Positions 1 through 8,891 are shown, numbered from the stretch's first letter. The stretch is 35,186 nucleotides of DNA from an uncultured Clostridia bacterium (GCA_904384205.1 CAJFJY010000017.1:1-35186); one strand, 5' to 3'. The notes: generated by a model not told the origin, from the letters alone. Translations and numbers: made by a program.

Positions 1-128
1 GTTTTTTCAACCATTCTCAAATTACCATTCTTTATCTTTGGTTCACAATTACTAAAAGTGCAAGCCCATTCAATCTTAGAACGTAATTCTTTTTCTATTG
101 CTATTTCTCTTTTAACTGTAGATATCAT
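1..128 (-). CDS. Partial CDS of unknown function (N-terminal 42 residues only)
   Basis: Reading the minus strand, an AAAGGAGG ribosome binding site (139-146) stands 10 bases before an ATG at 128. The frame stays open to the window edge. The visible N-terminus, beginning MISTVKREIAIEKELRSKIE, is hydrophilic and probably helical, with Cys residues at positions 23 and 28. I do not recognise the family. The frame is also open upstream of the ATG to a GTG, but the ribosome binding site favours 128. A terminator-like hairpin lies about 60 bases upstream on the same strand, so the gene may have an attenuated or separate leader. It probably belongs to the mobile element. Confidence 0.6.
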   Translation of the reverse strand, partial: MISTVKREIAIEKELRSKIEWACTFSNCEPKIKNGNLRMVEK

Positions 129-189
129 ATCACAAAAACCTCCTTTTTTCAATATTTTGAGGCCATTATTTACTTTTATTTCCAAAAAG

Positions 190-218
190 CAAAAAATAAG
201 CCGACTAAATCGACTTAT
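190..218 (-). terminator. Rho-independent terminator or leader hairpin, minus strand
   Basis: Arms 196-204 and 210-218 form a 9-bp stem with a 5-base loop. In minus-strand RNA every position pairs (one G-U) and is followed by a U run at 195-191. In plus-strand RNA there is a C-A mismatch, so the minus direction is the likely one. It precedes the partial gene at 1-128 and could act as an attenuator for it. Confidence 0.55.
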
Positions 219-470
219 ATATTGTGAAATGATATTCACTTTTTTTGTTTTCTTAAAACTCACTTGTTGTAATACTTTCAAGTGGTTCGACGAAAACGCA
301 TAATGGAGCGAGTGTCGTAGATATTTACAACTTTTCTCTCATTAACGATTGATATAAAAATCAATCAAACTATATATAGATTAACAGATTATTGAAAAAA
401 TTTCAAGATATTTACTATAAAAATTTTTGCAAATATTTGTTTGTTTTCTATCGCCTTATTGTACAATATA
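219..470. other. AT-rich non-coding stretch without a recognised gene
   Basis: Together with its surroundings this fills the gap between the partial minus-strand gene and the small toxin-like gene. I see no open frame with a ribosome binding site on either strand; the plus-strand frame at 58-303 has no such site and overlaps the partial gene. One minus-strand ATG near 302 opens only seven codons. Confidence 0.4.
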
Positions 471-479
471 TGTTATACT
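471..479 (+). promoter_or_regulatory. Extended -10 promoter of the small membrane peptide
   Basis: TGTTATACT matches an extended -10 element (TG-N-TATACT), without a good -35. Transcription would start near 486 and give a leader of about 70 bases before the small gene at 556. Confidence 0.5.
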
Positions 480-518
480 AACTGACATAGGAAATGATGA
501 TAAGCAGATGTGGTTTTG

Positions 519-553
519 CCACCAATTTATACGAATCTTCGTAGGAGAGGTGG
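519..553 (+). promoter_or_regulatory. Leader hairpin that partly sequesters the toxin ribosome binding site
   Basis: CCACC (519-523) can pair with GGTGG (549-553), and TACGA (530-534) with TCGTA (539-543). The AGGAG ribosome binding site (543-547) falls inside the upper part of this fold, three bases from its outer stem. Type I toxin mRNAs commonly hide their start in this way; the fold itself is read by eye and not energy-calculated. Confidence 0.4.
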
Positions 554-555
554 TG

Positions 556-675
556 ATGTTTATGATTAAAGTGATACTATTTTTTATAATATCCTTAATG
601 TTATCTTTAACATTAAACGTTGCCTTGACAGCAGTTCTGTATAAGAACTGGGTTGACAAGCAACTACATAAATAA
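556..675 (+). CDS. Small hydrophobic peptide, candidate type I toxin (39 aa)
   Basis: The 39-residue product starts MFMIKVILFFIISLMLSLTL, has one membrane-spanning segment at about residues 4-29 and ends in a charged tail (KNWVDKQLHK). AGGAG at 543-547 stands 8 bases before the ATG at 556; a second ATG two codons on is possible. Single-helix peptides with a basic tail, a structured leader and a convergent antisense RNA are typical of Fst/TxpA-like type I toxins, although I recognise no specific homolog. The gene is followed immediately by a terminator shared with a minus-strand RNA. In a mobile element such a locus would act as an addiction module. A small membrane peptide of other function remains possible. 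Confidence 0.55.
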   Translation: MFMIKVILFFIISLMLSLTLNVALTAVLYKNWVDKQLHK

Positions 676-676
676 A

Positions 677-764
677 AAAAGCTCACATCTGTAAACTTGG
701 CGGTTTATATGTGAGTTTTCTAATCTATACTGGCAAGACCACGTTTGTGGAATTGTCATTTCCT
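677..764 (-). ncRNA. Candidate antisense RNA (antitoxin) of about 88 nt
   Basis: A strong minus-strand promoter at 771-799 predicts a transcript starting near 764. It ends at the two-way terminator at 681-720, having overlapped the 3' end of the toxin-like mRNA by about 40 bases. No coding frame is visible in it. A short hairpin (CCAC-AAAC-GUGG) lies near its 5' end. The layout, two convergent RNAs that are complementary at a shared terminator, matches the Fst/par and TxpA/RatA type. Function as an antitoxin is inferred. Confidence 0.5.
681..720. terminator. Bidirectional terminator shared by toxin-like gene and antisense RNA
   Basis: CTCACAT (682-688) pairs with ATGTGAG (709-715), and GTAAAC (691-696) with GTTTAT (703-708), around a 6-base loop. 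A T run follows on the plus strand (716-719) and a longer one on the minus strand (680-674), so the hairpin can end transcripts from both sides. Confidence 0.72.
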
Positions 765-770
765 ATATTT

Positions 771-799
771 ATTATACACACATTGTTTAGAAAAGTCAA
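771..799 (-). promoter_or_regulatory. Sigma-A promoter for the antisense RNA
   Basis: On the minus strand TTGACT (799-794) and TATAAT (776-771) are separated by exactly 17 bases. The -35 matches consensus at five of six positions and the -10 is perfect. No minus-strand ORF follows it, which points to a non-coding transcript. Confidence 0.72.
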
Positions 800-815
800 C
801 AAAATTTACTTAAGT

Positions 816-1805
816 TTATCTGTCAATTCCATCAACAAATGGTTCTCTATAATCTCTCATTTGTGCTGTTACACTTCTCAAATTTTGTAAATATCTATTT
901 GAATTATACAAGTATGAAGGATCTTCATATCCAAAATTTGCATATGAAGCTCTTTTTAATAACCCCATATATTGTACTTCTTTTATAAATGATGGCATTT
1001 GTCCGTCTCTAGAATACTCATTTAATACACTGTTAAAAAAGTTTGGAGATAGAGCTCTACTAGATAACATACGTAATGCTATCATATCATTTTCTTCTTT
1101 TCCTATACCTCTTAAAGTTCTTGCGAACATTGTTGCTGGTTCTTGTAGCTCTCCATAATAGTCAAAATTTGATTGATATGGCTGTCCATCAAATAATCTT
1201 CCATTTTTGTAAAATGCTAGTTGTGGTCTTCTTTTACCAGAAAATTCATAAACAAAATCTTCAGCCCTATCTTGCGTTGTAGCTTCATCTAGCATTGAAA
1301 AACCGTCATAAATTAATTGAGCGTGTTCTTGGGTTAATCTTCCTTGTCTTATATTTTGATTACAATATTCTATAACTTTTTTCATCCATCCATCATTTAT
1401 AACGTGACCTAATTCGTGAGCCATATATAATCTTGTTCTTTCTTCTCCTGTCAAGTTTTTACTACTACGCAAATCTGGATTTATAAAAATCATTTGATTT
1501 TCAACTTCCGTTCTACCATAGATACCTCTTTCTTCCTTTGGCAAAACTGAAATTGTCTTAACCTTATTCATAGTAGAATTAAGTATATGATTAAATGTTT
1601 GAGGAGATTTTTGAAAATTATAATATAAATATTCTTCTATATTCTCTATTCCTCCTGCTAGTGCATCGGCATCGTGTTCACTATTTCTTACTTGTCCATT
1701 TCTAATCTGTTGTTGAAATTGAGCTGTACTCTTTTCTACTAATACATCCATATATACAGACATAACTTCATTATATTGTTTAAAATCATATTTTAAATTG
1801 TACAT
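816..1805 (-). CDS. Predicted zinc metallopeptidase (HELGH), unknown family
   Basis: The 329-residue product contains RLYMAHELGHVIN, with the HExxH zinc motif at residues 130-134. A LDEATTQ segment at about 172-178 could supply the third, glutamate ligand (E174) in gluzincin fashion. There is no signal peptide or membrane segment, so it should act in the cytoplasm unless exported with a partner. The rest is hydrophilic and not recognised. The start at 1805 is chosen for the GAGGAGGTG ribosome binding site just upstream; a longer frame reaching 1901 would run through the promoter. It has its own promoter at 1873-1901 and so is independently expressed inside the mobile element. The substrate is unknown; an accessory role in defence, toxin processing or host interaction is equally possible. 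Confidence 0.72.
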   Translation of the reverse strand: MYNLKYDFKQYNEVMSVYMDVLVEKSTAQFQQQIRNGQVRNSEHDADALAGGIENIEEYLYYNFQKSPQTFNHILNSTMNKVKTISVLPKEERGIYGRTEVENQMIFINPDLRSSKNLTGEERTRLYMAHELGHVINDGWMKKVIEYCNQNIRQGRLTQEHAQLIYDGFSMLDEATTQDRAEDFVYEFSGKRRPQLAFYKNGRLFDGQPYQSNFDYYGELQEPATMFARTLRGIGKEENDMIALRMLSSRALSPNFFNSVLNEYSRDGQMPSFIKEVQYMGLLKRASYANFGYEDPSYLYNSNRYLQNLRSVTAQMRDYREPFVDGIDR

Positions 1806-1872
1806 ATATACACCTCCTCGTTTACCATGAATTATTATATAAAACGAGCATTTTCTAATGTTATCACCTTTT

Positions 1873-1901
1873 ATTATAACATGTTTTATAGAATTTTTCA
1901 A
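1873..1901 (-). promoter_or_regulatory. Promoter of the metallopeptidase gene
   Basis: On the minus strand TTGAAA (1901-1896) and TATAAT (1878-1873) are 17 bases apart, and a TG precedes the -10 by one base. The predicted leader is about 60 bases. The strong match sets this gene apart from the upstream relaxase operon. Confidence 0.68.
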
Positions 1902-1916
1902 ATTTTTCCATGCCTT

Positions 1917-2219
1917 TCACACATAATTAATAGTGTTAAACAAATGCAATGCAACTTTATTCTGTTCTTTTGTTTCCATCTCCATAAGCTTAGCCATTGC
2001 AAACATTACAAGTTTATACTTTCCGAAATTTATGAGTGTTGTTCTATATTCTTCATCTATGTCTTTTAACATAGTATCGAATTTATCATAATTTTCATTA
2101 GTATTATATATAAGACCAGACCATTTACTATGGCTCATACATATTGCTAATCTTAATTTATCTTTTATATCCATATCATTTATCATATCTATTAAATATT
2201 TTACTTTTTCATTTTCCAT
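1917..2219 (-). CDS. Hypothetical protein, 100 aa
   Basis: A soluble 100-residue protein, mostly helical by composition, beginning MENEKVKYLIDMINDMDIKD. I do not recognise the family. A GGAGG ribosome binding site precedes the ATG by about 10 bases. The gene follows the relaxase gene by 18 bases on the same strand and is probably translated from the same transcript. That makes it an element-borne accessory, possibly linked to mobilization or maintenance. No catalytic motif, membrane segment or signal peptide is visible. Confidence 0.6.
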   Translation of the reverse strand: MENEKVKYLIDMINDMDIKDKLRLAICMSHSKWSGLIYNTNENYDKFDTMLKDIDEEYRTTLINFGKYKLVMFAMAKLMEMETKEQNKVALHLFNTINYV

Positions 2220-2237
2220 ATTCTAATTTCCTCCATT

Positions 2238-3626
2238 TTAAAATCTTGTATCATTATTTTTCTTTTTAATTTTATTATTCTTATTTTCATTTGGTATAGT
2301 TACTTTTCTTAAAATGTTATTAGCAATTTCATTATCGTTATCATCAAATATTCCATTCTTATATAAATCATCACTAACTATTTTATAATTTTGGTCATTA
2401 TCATAAGTTATCTTCTTATGAAAGTGACTCATTAAACTATGCCAAAAGCCTTTGAATTTCTGTAATTGTACTTTTAGATTTTCTTTTTCTTCTTGTAGTT
2501 TAATAATAATCTTATCTTTAGCAGATAATTTATCCTTTAAATTACTGATTTCATCATCTTTTTGTTCTATTTGATATTGAAGTGAACGATTTTCTTGACC
2601 TATTTCAAGTGTATACAATTCAAAATCTTCAATAGCTACATTTAAGTCATTTACACTTCTAACAGTCTGAGTAACATCAGTTACGTTTTCAATATAATTT
2701 TTGATATTTTCTATATTCTCGTTTGAAATAAGTTTATTATTTTTATCTAGCAAAGGCGATTTTAGATTATCTAATATTTGAGAAATATCTTTACTTGTAT
2801 TATCAAGTTTTTTAGTTTGTTTATTAGCATTTTCTAACTTTTGTTTTTGCTTTTCTAGTTTTTTCTTCATTTCTCTATAATTGCCCATTTCATTGACATT
2901 GATATCTTGATTTCTACCTTTTTGTTTAGTTTTAAGTTTACTATCAACATCATAAAACTTGTTATAAGACTTTATACAAGCATTTCTCATTTTATCTTGT
3001 ATTTCAGAAAGTAAAGTTTTAGTAAATAGTTGTGATTTACCAATTTGTTTTTTCATACCTCTTTTACAATTATCTATTACTGGAATACCAATAACGTGCA
3101 TATGTGGAGATGTTTCATCATAGTGTATTGTAGCATTTGCTATCTTAAAGGTAGGGAGTATCTTAGATAAATCTTGAATTTGCTCATTATATACATCTGT
3201 CATTTTATATCTATACTCATTGTCTTTATCTTGCCAGAAGTCCATATCTCCAAGCTCAATAATAATTTCACAAGCAATATCATTTTGAGAATCACACACC
3301 TTTTGAAAATAGTTTTCTATTTTTCTATCGTTCCTAGTTTGTTTATTATTAAATTCAATTCTAGCTTGTTCAAATTCATCTAAATATACTTGCTTAACAT
3401 CTTCTACAATATCATTTGTTCCATATATAGTTGTAATAAGTTCTCTTTGATTATCATAATCTCGTAAATTATGCTTATTTGCTTTTGATAAATCTTTTGC
3501 ATTTTGAATAGCATTATTTGAAAATGAGGTAGTACCTGATACATTTCCTTTTGATACTTTCCTTGCTAGTTTACTCTTATTCTTATCACTACCCAAGTGA
3601 AAAGAATATGCTAATTCTTGTTCCAT
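2238..3626 (-). CDS. MobV/Pre-family relaxase (plasmid mobilization protein)
   Basis: Nicks and covalently holds one DNA strand at oriT so that the element can be mobilized by a helper conjugation system. The 462-residue product carries the diagnostic MobV motif HYDETSPHMHVIGIPV at about 168-183, with the HxDExxPHMH metal-binding core. The N-terminal part (roughly 1-230) is the relaxase domain. From about 250 to 410 the sequence is Lys/Glu/Gln-rich with heptad character, a long coiled coil usual in this family, followed by a basic, Asn-rich tail. AAGGAGGGG lies just before the ATG at 3626. A palindrome-rich candidate oriT lies directly upstream, as expected for MobV systems. No type IV secretion genes are visible in the window. 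Confidence 0.9.
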   Translation of the reverse strand: MEQELAYSFHLGSDKNKSKLARKVSKGNVSGTTSFSNNAIQNAKDLSKANKHNLRDYDNQRELITTIYGTNDIVEDVKQVYLDEFEQARIEFNNKQTRNDRKIENYFQKVCDSQNDIACEIIIELGDMDFWQDKDNEYRYKMTDVYNEQIQDLSKILPTFKIANATIHYDETSPHMHVIGIPVIDNCKRGMKKQIGKSQLFTKTLLSEIQDKMRNACIKSYNKFYDVDSKLKTKQKGRNQDINVNEMGNYREMKKKLEKQKQKLENANKQTKKLDNTSKDISQILDNLKSPLLDKNNKLISNENIENIKNYIENVTDVTQTVRSVNDLNVAIEDFELYTLEIGQENRSLQYQIEQKDDEISNLKDKLSAKDKIIIKLQEEKENLKVQLQKFKGFWHSLMSHFHKKITYDNDQNYKIVSDDLYKNGIFDDNDNEIANNILRKVTIPNENKNNKIKKKNNDTRF

Positions 3627-3688
3627 TAAAAGCCCCTCCTTGTAATTTCTTCGAAGCCACAGGACTTTGACCTTGTCATAAGTCCTAA

Positions 3689-3781
3689 CCCCCTATGAGT
3701 TATGACGTGCCATCATAACTCGGGGGCTCTGCGAGGTAATAAATTTTCTCCCACAGTGATAAAATTTATTCAAATTACCTC
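3689..3781. other. Candidate origin of transfer (two nested palindromes)
   Basis: Two inverted repeats stand directly upstream of the relaxase gene. The first has arms GAGTTATGA (3697-3705) and TCATAACTC (3713-3721) around a 7-base loop, with outer CCCCC (3689-3693) and GGGGG (3722-3726). The second has GAGGTAAT (3733-3740) and ATTACCTC (3774-3781), with inner AAATTTT and AAAATTT. This is the GC-richest patch in the non-coding DNA of the element. Position and structure suit an oriT with a nick site in or near the first hairpin; no known nick consensus was matched. Confidence 0.45.
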
Positions 3782-3875
3782 ACACAAAACTTATATTGCT
3801 ACCTGCAAATATAAATTTGTTCTCGTTAATTTGACTGTTGTAAAATGGCAATAACTAAAGTAATAGTTGCAACAA

Positions 3876-5850
<1,975 letters not shown>

Positions 5851-5853
5851 CTA

Positions 5854-5964
5854 TCAAAAAAGAGACATCAAAGTACATACAAGTACTATTGACATCTCTT
5901 AAATCCATTTATCACGTAATAAAATACAATATAATTGTAATATAATATAAATCTTTCAAAGTAC
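5854..5964 (-). promoter_or_regulatory. Candidate transcription attenuator in the recombinase leader
   Basis: In minus-strand RNA the arms 5900-5883 and 5876-5860 form an imperfect hairpin followed by a U run, a terminator standing just before the recombinase ribosome binding site. The 9-base segment GUACUUUGA in its second arm (5876-5868) occurs again upstream at 5964-5956. The upstream copy could pair with the first arm and prevent the terminator. This terminator/antiterminator arrangement is read from sequence only. Confidence 0.45.
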
Positions 5965-6018
5965 TCATAAATTTATATATAGTTCTCGCCGAATAACTAT
6001 ACATAATTAATTGCCTAT

Positions 6019-6046
6019 ATTATATCACGATTTAAGAAAATGTCAA
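6019..6046 (-). promoter_or_regulatory. Promoter of the serine recombinase
   Basis: On the minus strand a perfect TTGACA (6046-6041) and a perfect TATAAT (6024-6019) are 16 bases apart. The start would be near 6012, giving a leader of about 170 bases. Such a strong promoter ahead of an integrase suits control by the leader hairpin rather than at initiation. Confidence 0.75.
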
Positions 6047-6057
6047 TTTTTTACAGA

Positions 6058-6327
6058 TTAAATTTTTTTCAAATATTCTTCTAATTCAGATAATCGGATT
6101 TTTTGTACTAAATTAGAGATATAAACATCATTAGAATAATTGAAAACTAGAAATGTAGTATCTTTCGCAATTACTCTATGCGGTTCAATGTAAGAAAGAT
6201 TAGTATTTTCAATCTTTCTAATACTACCATTTATAAACTCTGGAGTAACTTTTGCAAACTCACATATAAATTCAAGCCTTTGTTTTAGACTTTCTTCAAA
6301 TTGTAATTCTTGCTTAATTATCTTCAT
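6058..6327 (-). CDS. Hypothetical protein, 89 aa
   Basis: A soluble 89-residue protein starting MKIIKQELQFEESLKQRLEF. The N-terminal half looks helical and amphipathic, and the C-terminal half includes a possible strand pair (TTFLVFNYSNDVYISNLVQK). I do not recognise it. GGACGGTG stands before the ATG as a ribosome binding site. Its stop lies 12 bases before the recombinase promoter, so it is either the last chromosomal gene before the element or the first element gene. A short inverted repeat, TTGTC and GACAA around six bases (6365-6380), lies about 40 bases upstream and might be an operator. No function can be given. Confidence 0.55.
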   Translation of the reverse strand: MKIIKQELQFEESLKQRLEFICEFAKVTPEFINGSIRKIENTNLSYIEPHRVIAKDTTFLVFNYSNDVYISNLVQKIRLSELEEYLKKI

Positions 6328-6381
6328 TTATTTGCACCGTCCTTTCTATCGGATAATTTTTTATTTGTCATTTTAGACAAT

Positions 6382-6412
6382 AAAAAATCAACCAGATTTA
6401 GTTCTGATTGAT
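6382..6412 (-). terminator. Terminator of the tRNA-Gly transcript
   Basis: Arms 6412-6403 and 6396-6387 form a 10-bp stem (one G-U pair) with a 6-base loop, followed by a U run at 6387-6382 on the minus strand. It lies about 45 bases past the tRNA 3' end. Confidence 0.78.
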
Positions 6413-6457
6413 TTCATATCTATCTGTTCTATAAAAAAGTTCGAACAGAAACGTTAC

Positions 6458-6531
<74 letters not shown>

Positions 6532-6544
6532 AATTACAATATCA

Positions 6545-6573
6545 ATTATACAATAAAAGAGCAAAAAAGTCAA
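6545..6573 (-). promoter_or_regulatory. Promoter of tRNA-Gly
   Basis: On the minus strand TTGACT (6573-6568) and TATAAT (6550-6545) are exactly 17 bases apart, and the tRNA 5' end follows 13 bases after the -10. Confidence 0.82.
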
Positions 6574-6582
6574 ATAGCACAC

Positions 6583-6628
6583 AGGTCTGTCCCTTTTGAA
6601 CAATTTTTGTTCTTTTTTGTACGTCCCC
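6583..6628. repeat. Dispersed GGGACG repeat, copy 1 (between tRNA-Gly and alaS)
   Basis: Read on the minus strand it starts GGGACGTA, contains the palindrome GAACAAAAATTGTTC and ends GGGACAGACCT. Nearly the same sequence lies at 33988-34032 on the plus strand. It sits between two divergent promoters and overlaps neither. Confidence 0.7.
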
Positions 6629-6638
6629 AATTGACCAC

Positions 6639-6667
6639 TTGATTTTTTAGGACATATAAAGTATAAT
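6639..6667 (+). promoter_or_regulatory. Promoter of alaS
   Basis: TTGATT (6639-6644) and TATAAT (6662-6667) are 17 bases apart. The leader is only about 24 bases, too short for a T-box. Confidence 0.68.
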
Positions 6668-6697
6668 AAAGAGCGTAAAAAGACGGGAGGAATATCG

Positions 6698-8455
6698 ATG
6701 AAAGCAATAGAAATAAGAAATAAATATTTGAATTTTTTTAAAAAACATGGGCATGCTGTAATACCATCAGCATCTTTAATACCTGAGAATGACCCATCAG
6801 TGTTGTTCACAACAGCAGGAATGCAACCATTGGTGCCATATTTATTAGGAGAAAAGCATCCAGAAGGAACAAGACTTACAGATTACCAAAAATGTTTAAG
6901 GACAAATGACATAGACGAAGTTGGAGATAATCGTCATTTAACATATTTTGAAATGCTTGGAAACTGGTCTTTAGGAGATTATTTCAAAGATGAATCTATA
7001 AAAATGAGTTTTGAATTTTTGACAAAAGAATTGAATATACCAGTAGAAAAATTATCTGTAACTTGTTTTGCGGGAGATGAGGATTGCCCAAAGGATGAAG
7101 TTTCAGCAAATGCATGGAGAAAAGCCGGAATTCCAGAAGATCATATTTATTTTTATGGTAAAGATGACAACTGGTGGATTGCTGGAGAAGAAGGACCATG
7201 TGGACCTGATACAGAGATGTTTTATGATACTGGCAAGCCAGCATGTGGACCAGATTGCCAACCTAGTTGTGATTGTGGAAAATATGTAGAGATATGGAAC
7301 AATGTGTTTATGGAATATTTCAAAGATTCTAATGGAAATTATTCTAAATTAAAACAAAGAAATGTAGATACAGGTTTAGGATTAGAGAGAATGACAATGT
7401 TACTTCAAGGAAAAGAGACGCCATTTGATACAGAGATATTTGAACCTGTAATGAAACAAATAGAAAACTTACAAAAAGTAGATAATATTCAAAGTAGAAG
7501 AATAATTGCAGAACATTTAAGAGCAAGTATAATGGTAACATCAGATGGTGGAAGACCAAGCAATATTGATAGAGGATATATTTTAAGAAGATTAATAAGA
7601 AGAATGATAAGACATATGAATAAATTAGGTATAGATTTATCAGAGTTAGCAAATTTAATTGACTTAAATATTGATACATTAAATGAGTTATATCCAGAGC
7701 TAGAAAAGAATAGAGAGACAATAAAATCAGTAATAATTGAAGAAAAAGATAAATTTGTAAAAACTATTGCTCATGGAGAAAGAGAATTTAATAAAGAAAT
7801 TCAAAAACTAAAAGAGCAAGGAAAAAATGAAATAAGTGGAGAAGTTGCATTTAAATTATATGACACATATGGATTTCCACCAGAAGTGACACAAGAATTA
7901 GCTGAAGAAAACGGAATGACAATTGATTTAAAGAAATTTGATGAATTATTTAAAGCTCATCAAGAAAAGTCAAAAATGGGAAGTGACCAAAAATTCAAAG
8001 GTGGATTAGCAGAGCAAAATGAGAAAACAATAGCATATCATACAGCTACACATCTTTTACATCAAGCTTTAAGAACAGTTTTAGGAGACCATGTAAAACA
8101 AAGTGGATCAAATATAACAGAAGAAAGATTAAGGTTTGACTTTACACATCCTCAAAAAATGACTAAAGAGGAAATTCAAAAAGTAGAAGACTTGGTAAAT
8201 GAGCAAATAAAAAGAGATTTGCCTGTAACTTGTGAAGAAATGAGTTATGAAGATGCAAAAAATTCAGGAGCAATAGGTTTATTTACAGATAAATATGGAG
8301 ATAGAGTAAAAGTTTATACAATAGGTGATTTTAGTAAAGAGATTTGTGGAGGACCTCATGTGACACACACAGGAGATATGGGAACTTTTAAAATAAAGAA
8401 AGAAGAATCAAGTTCTTCAGGAGTTAGAAGAATAAAGGCCGTATTAATAAAATAA
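6698..8455 (+). CDS. alaS: Alanyl-tRNA synthetase, short form without C-Ala domain
   Basis: Charges tRNA-Ala with alanine in the cytoplasm and edits mischarged Ser/Gly. The 585-residue product has the class II catalytic core (FEMLGNWSLGDYFK at 84-97; motif 3 DTGLGLER at 224-231) and the editing domain with zinc-binding H448, H452, C550 and H554. It ends about 30 residues later. The usual bacterial enzyme is about 870 residues and continues into a coiled coil and C-Ala domain; there is no trace of these downstream, so this is a natural short form, not a recent truncation. A Cys-rich insertion (CGPDCQPSCDCG, 183-194) and the NDIDEVGDNRHLTYFEML wording are unlike the common form and recall the short enzymes known from candidate-phyla bacteria. 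GGGAGG precedes the ATG. Confidence 0.93.
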   Translation: MKAIEIRNKYLNFFKKHGHAVIPSASLIPENDPSVLFTTAGMQPLVPYLLGEKHPEGTRLTDYQKCLRTNDIDEVGDNRHLTYFEMLGNWSLGDYFKDESIKMSFEFLTKELNIPVEKLSVTCFAGDEDCPKDEVSANAWRKAGIPEDHIYFYGKDDNWWIAGEEGPCGPDTEMFYDTGKPACGPDCQPSCDCGKYVEIWNNVFMEYFKDSNGNYSKLKQRNVDTGLGLERMTMLLQGKETPFDTEIFEPVMKQIENLQKVDNIQSRRIIAEHLRASIMVTSDGGRPSNIDRGYILRRLIRRMIRHMNKLGIDLSELANLIDLNIDTLNELYPELEKNRETIKSVIIEEKDKFVKTIAHGEREFNKEIQKLKEQGKNEISGEVAFKLYDTYGFPPEVTQELAEENGMTIDLKKFDELFKAHQEKSKMGSDQKFKGGLAEQNEKTIAYHTATHLLHQALRTVLGDHVKQSGSNITEERLRFDFTHPQKMTKEEIQKVEDLVNEQIKRDLPVTCEEMSYEDAKNSGAIGLFTDKYGDRVKVYTIGDFSKEICGGPHVTHTGDMGTFKIKKEESSSSGVRRIKAVLIK

Positions 8456-8546
8456 TGTTATACTTCAGTTAAAAATGATTATACTTAATTTGAGAACTAA
8501 GAATTATTTAAAATTTAAAATAATTTGGAAAGGAATGTGATTAAAA

Positions 8547-8891
8547 ATGGAAGATTGTACTTTTTGTAAAATTATAAAAGGAGAGATACCATCTACTAAA
8601 GTATACGAAGATGATGAAGTATTAGCATTTAATGATATAAATCCAGCAGCACCAATTCATATATTAGTAATACCAAAAAAACATATCAAATCACTATTAG
8701 AAGTAGACAAAGAAGATGAAAGATTAATAGGAAAAATATATAGAATAATCAACCAAATAGCAGAAGAGAAAAAATTTGATAAAAACGGATTTAGAGTAAT
8801 AGTAAATTGTGGAAAAGATGGAGGACAAGAGGTAGAACATCTACATTTTCACATATTAGCAGGAAAACCATTAGGAGAAAAAATTATTTAG
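8547..8891 (+). CDS. HIT-family nucleotide hydrolase (HinT-like)
   Basis: A 114-residue histidine-triad protein, likely a purine nucleoside phosphoramidase acting on AMP-linked substrates in the cytoplasm. It has the triad HLHFH at 98-102, the N-terminal CTFC pair (C4, C7) of zinc-binding HIT proteins, and INPAAPIHILVIPKKHI in the middle. Length and layout are normal for the family. The start follows an AAAGGA site. A two-codon AUG-UGA sequence lies between that site and the true start. Its physiological role is not settled even in model bacteria; proximity to alaS fits the known ability of HIT proteins to cleave aminoacyl-adenylates, but this is inference. Confidence 0.9.
   Translation: MEDCTFCKIIKGEIPSTKVYEDDEVLAFNDINPAAPIHILVIPKKHIKSLLEVDKEDERLIGKIYRIINQIAEEKKFDKNGFRVIVNCGKDGGQEVEHLHFHILAGKPLGEKII

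Noticed and set aside
58-303. Plus-strand open frame of 81 codons at the left edge
   Set aside because: It has no ribosome binding site, runs opposite to the partial gene with a strong site at 128 and crosses a hairpin that pairs perfectly only in minus-strand RNA.
471-799. Locus as a straightforward Fst/par homolog
   Set aside because: The peptide sequence does not resemble Fst, and the 5' repeats are inverted rather than direct, so only the general type I layout is claimed.
3800-3870. Short minus-strand frame of about 33 codons between relaxase and recombinase fragment
   Set aside because: No ribosome binding site, and it begins inside the end of the recombinase fragment.
6541-6697. T-box riboswitch before alaS
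   Set aside because: The predicted leader is only about 24 bases and has no specifier or T-box sequence.
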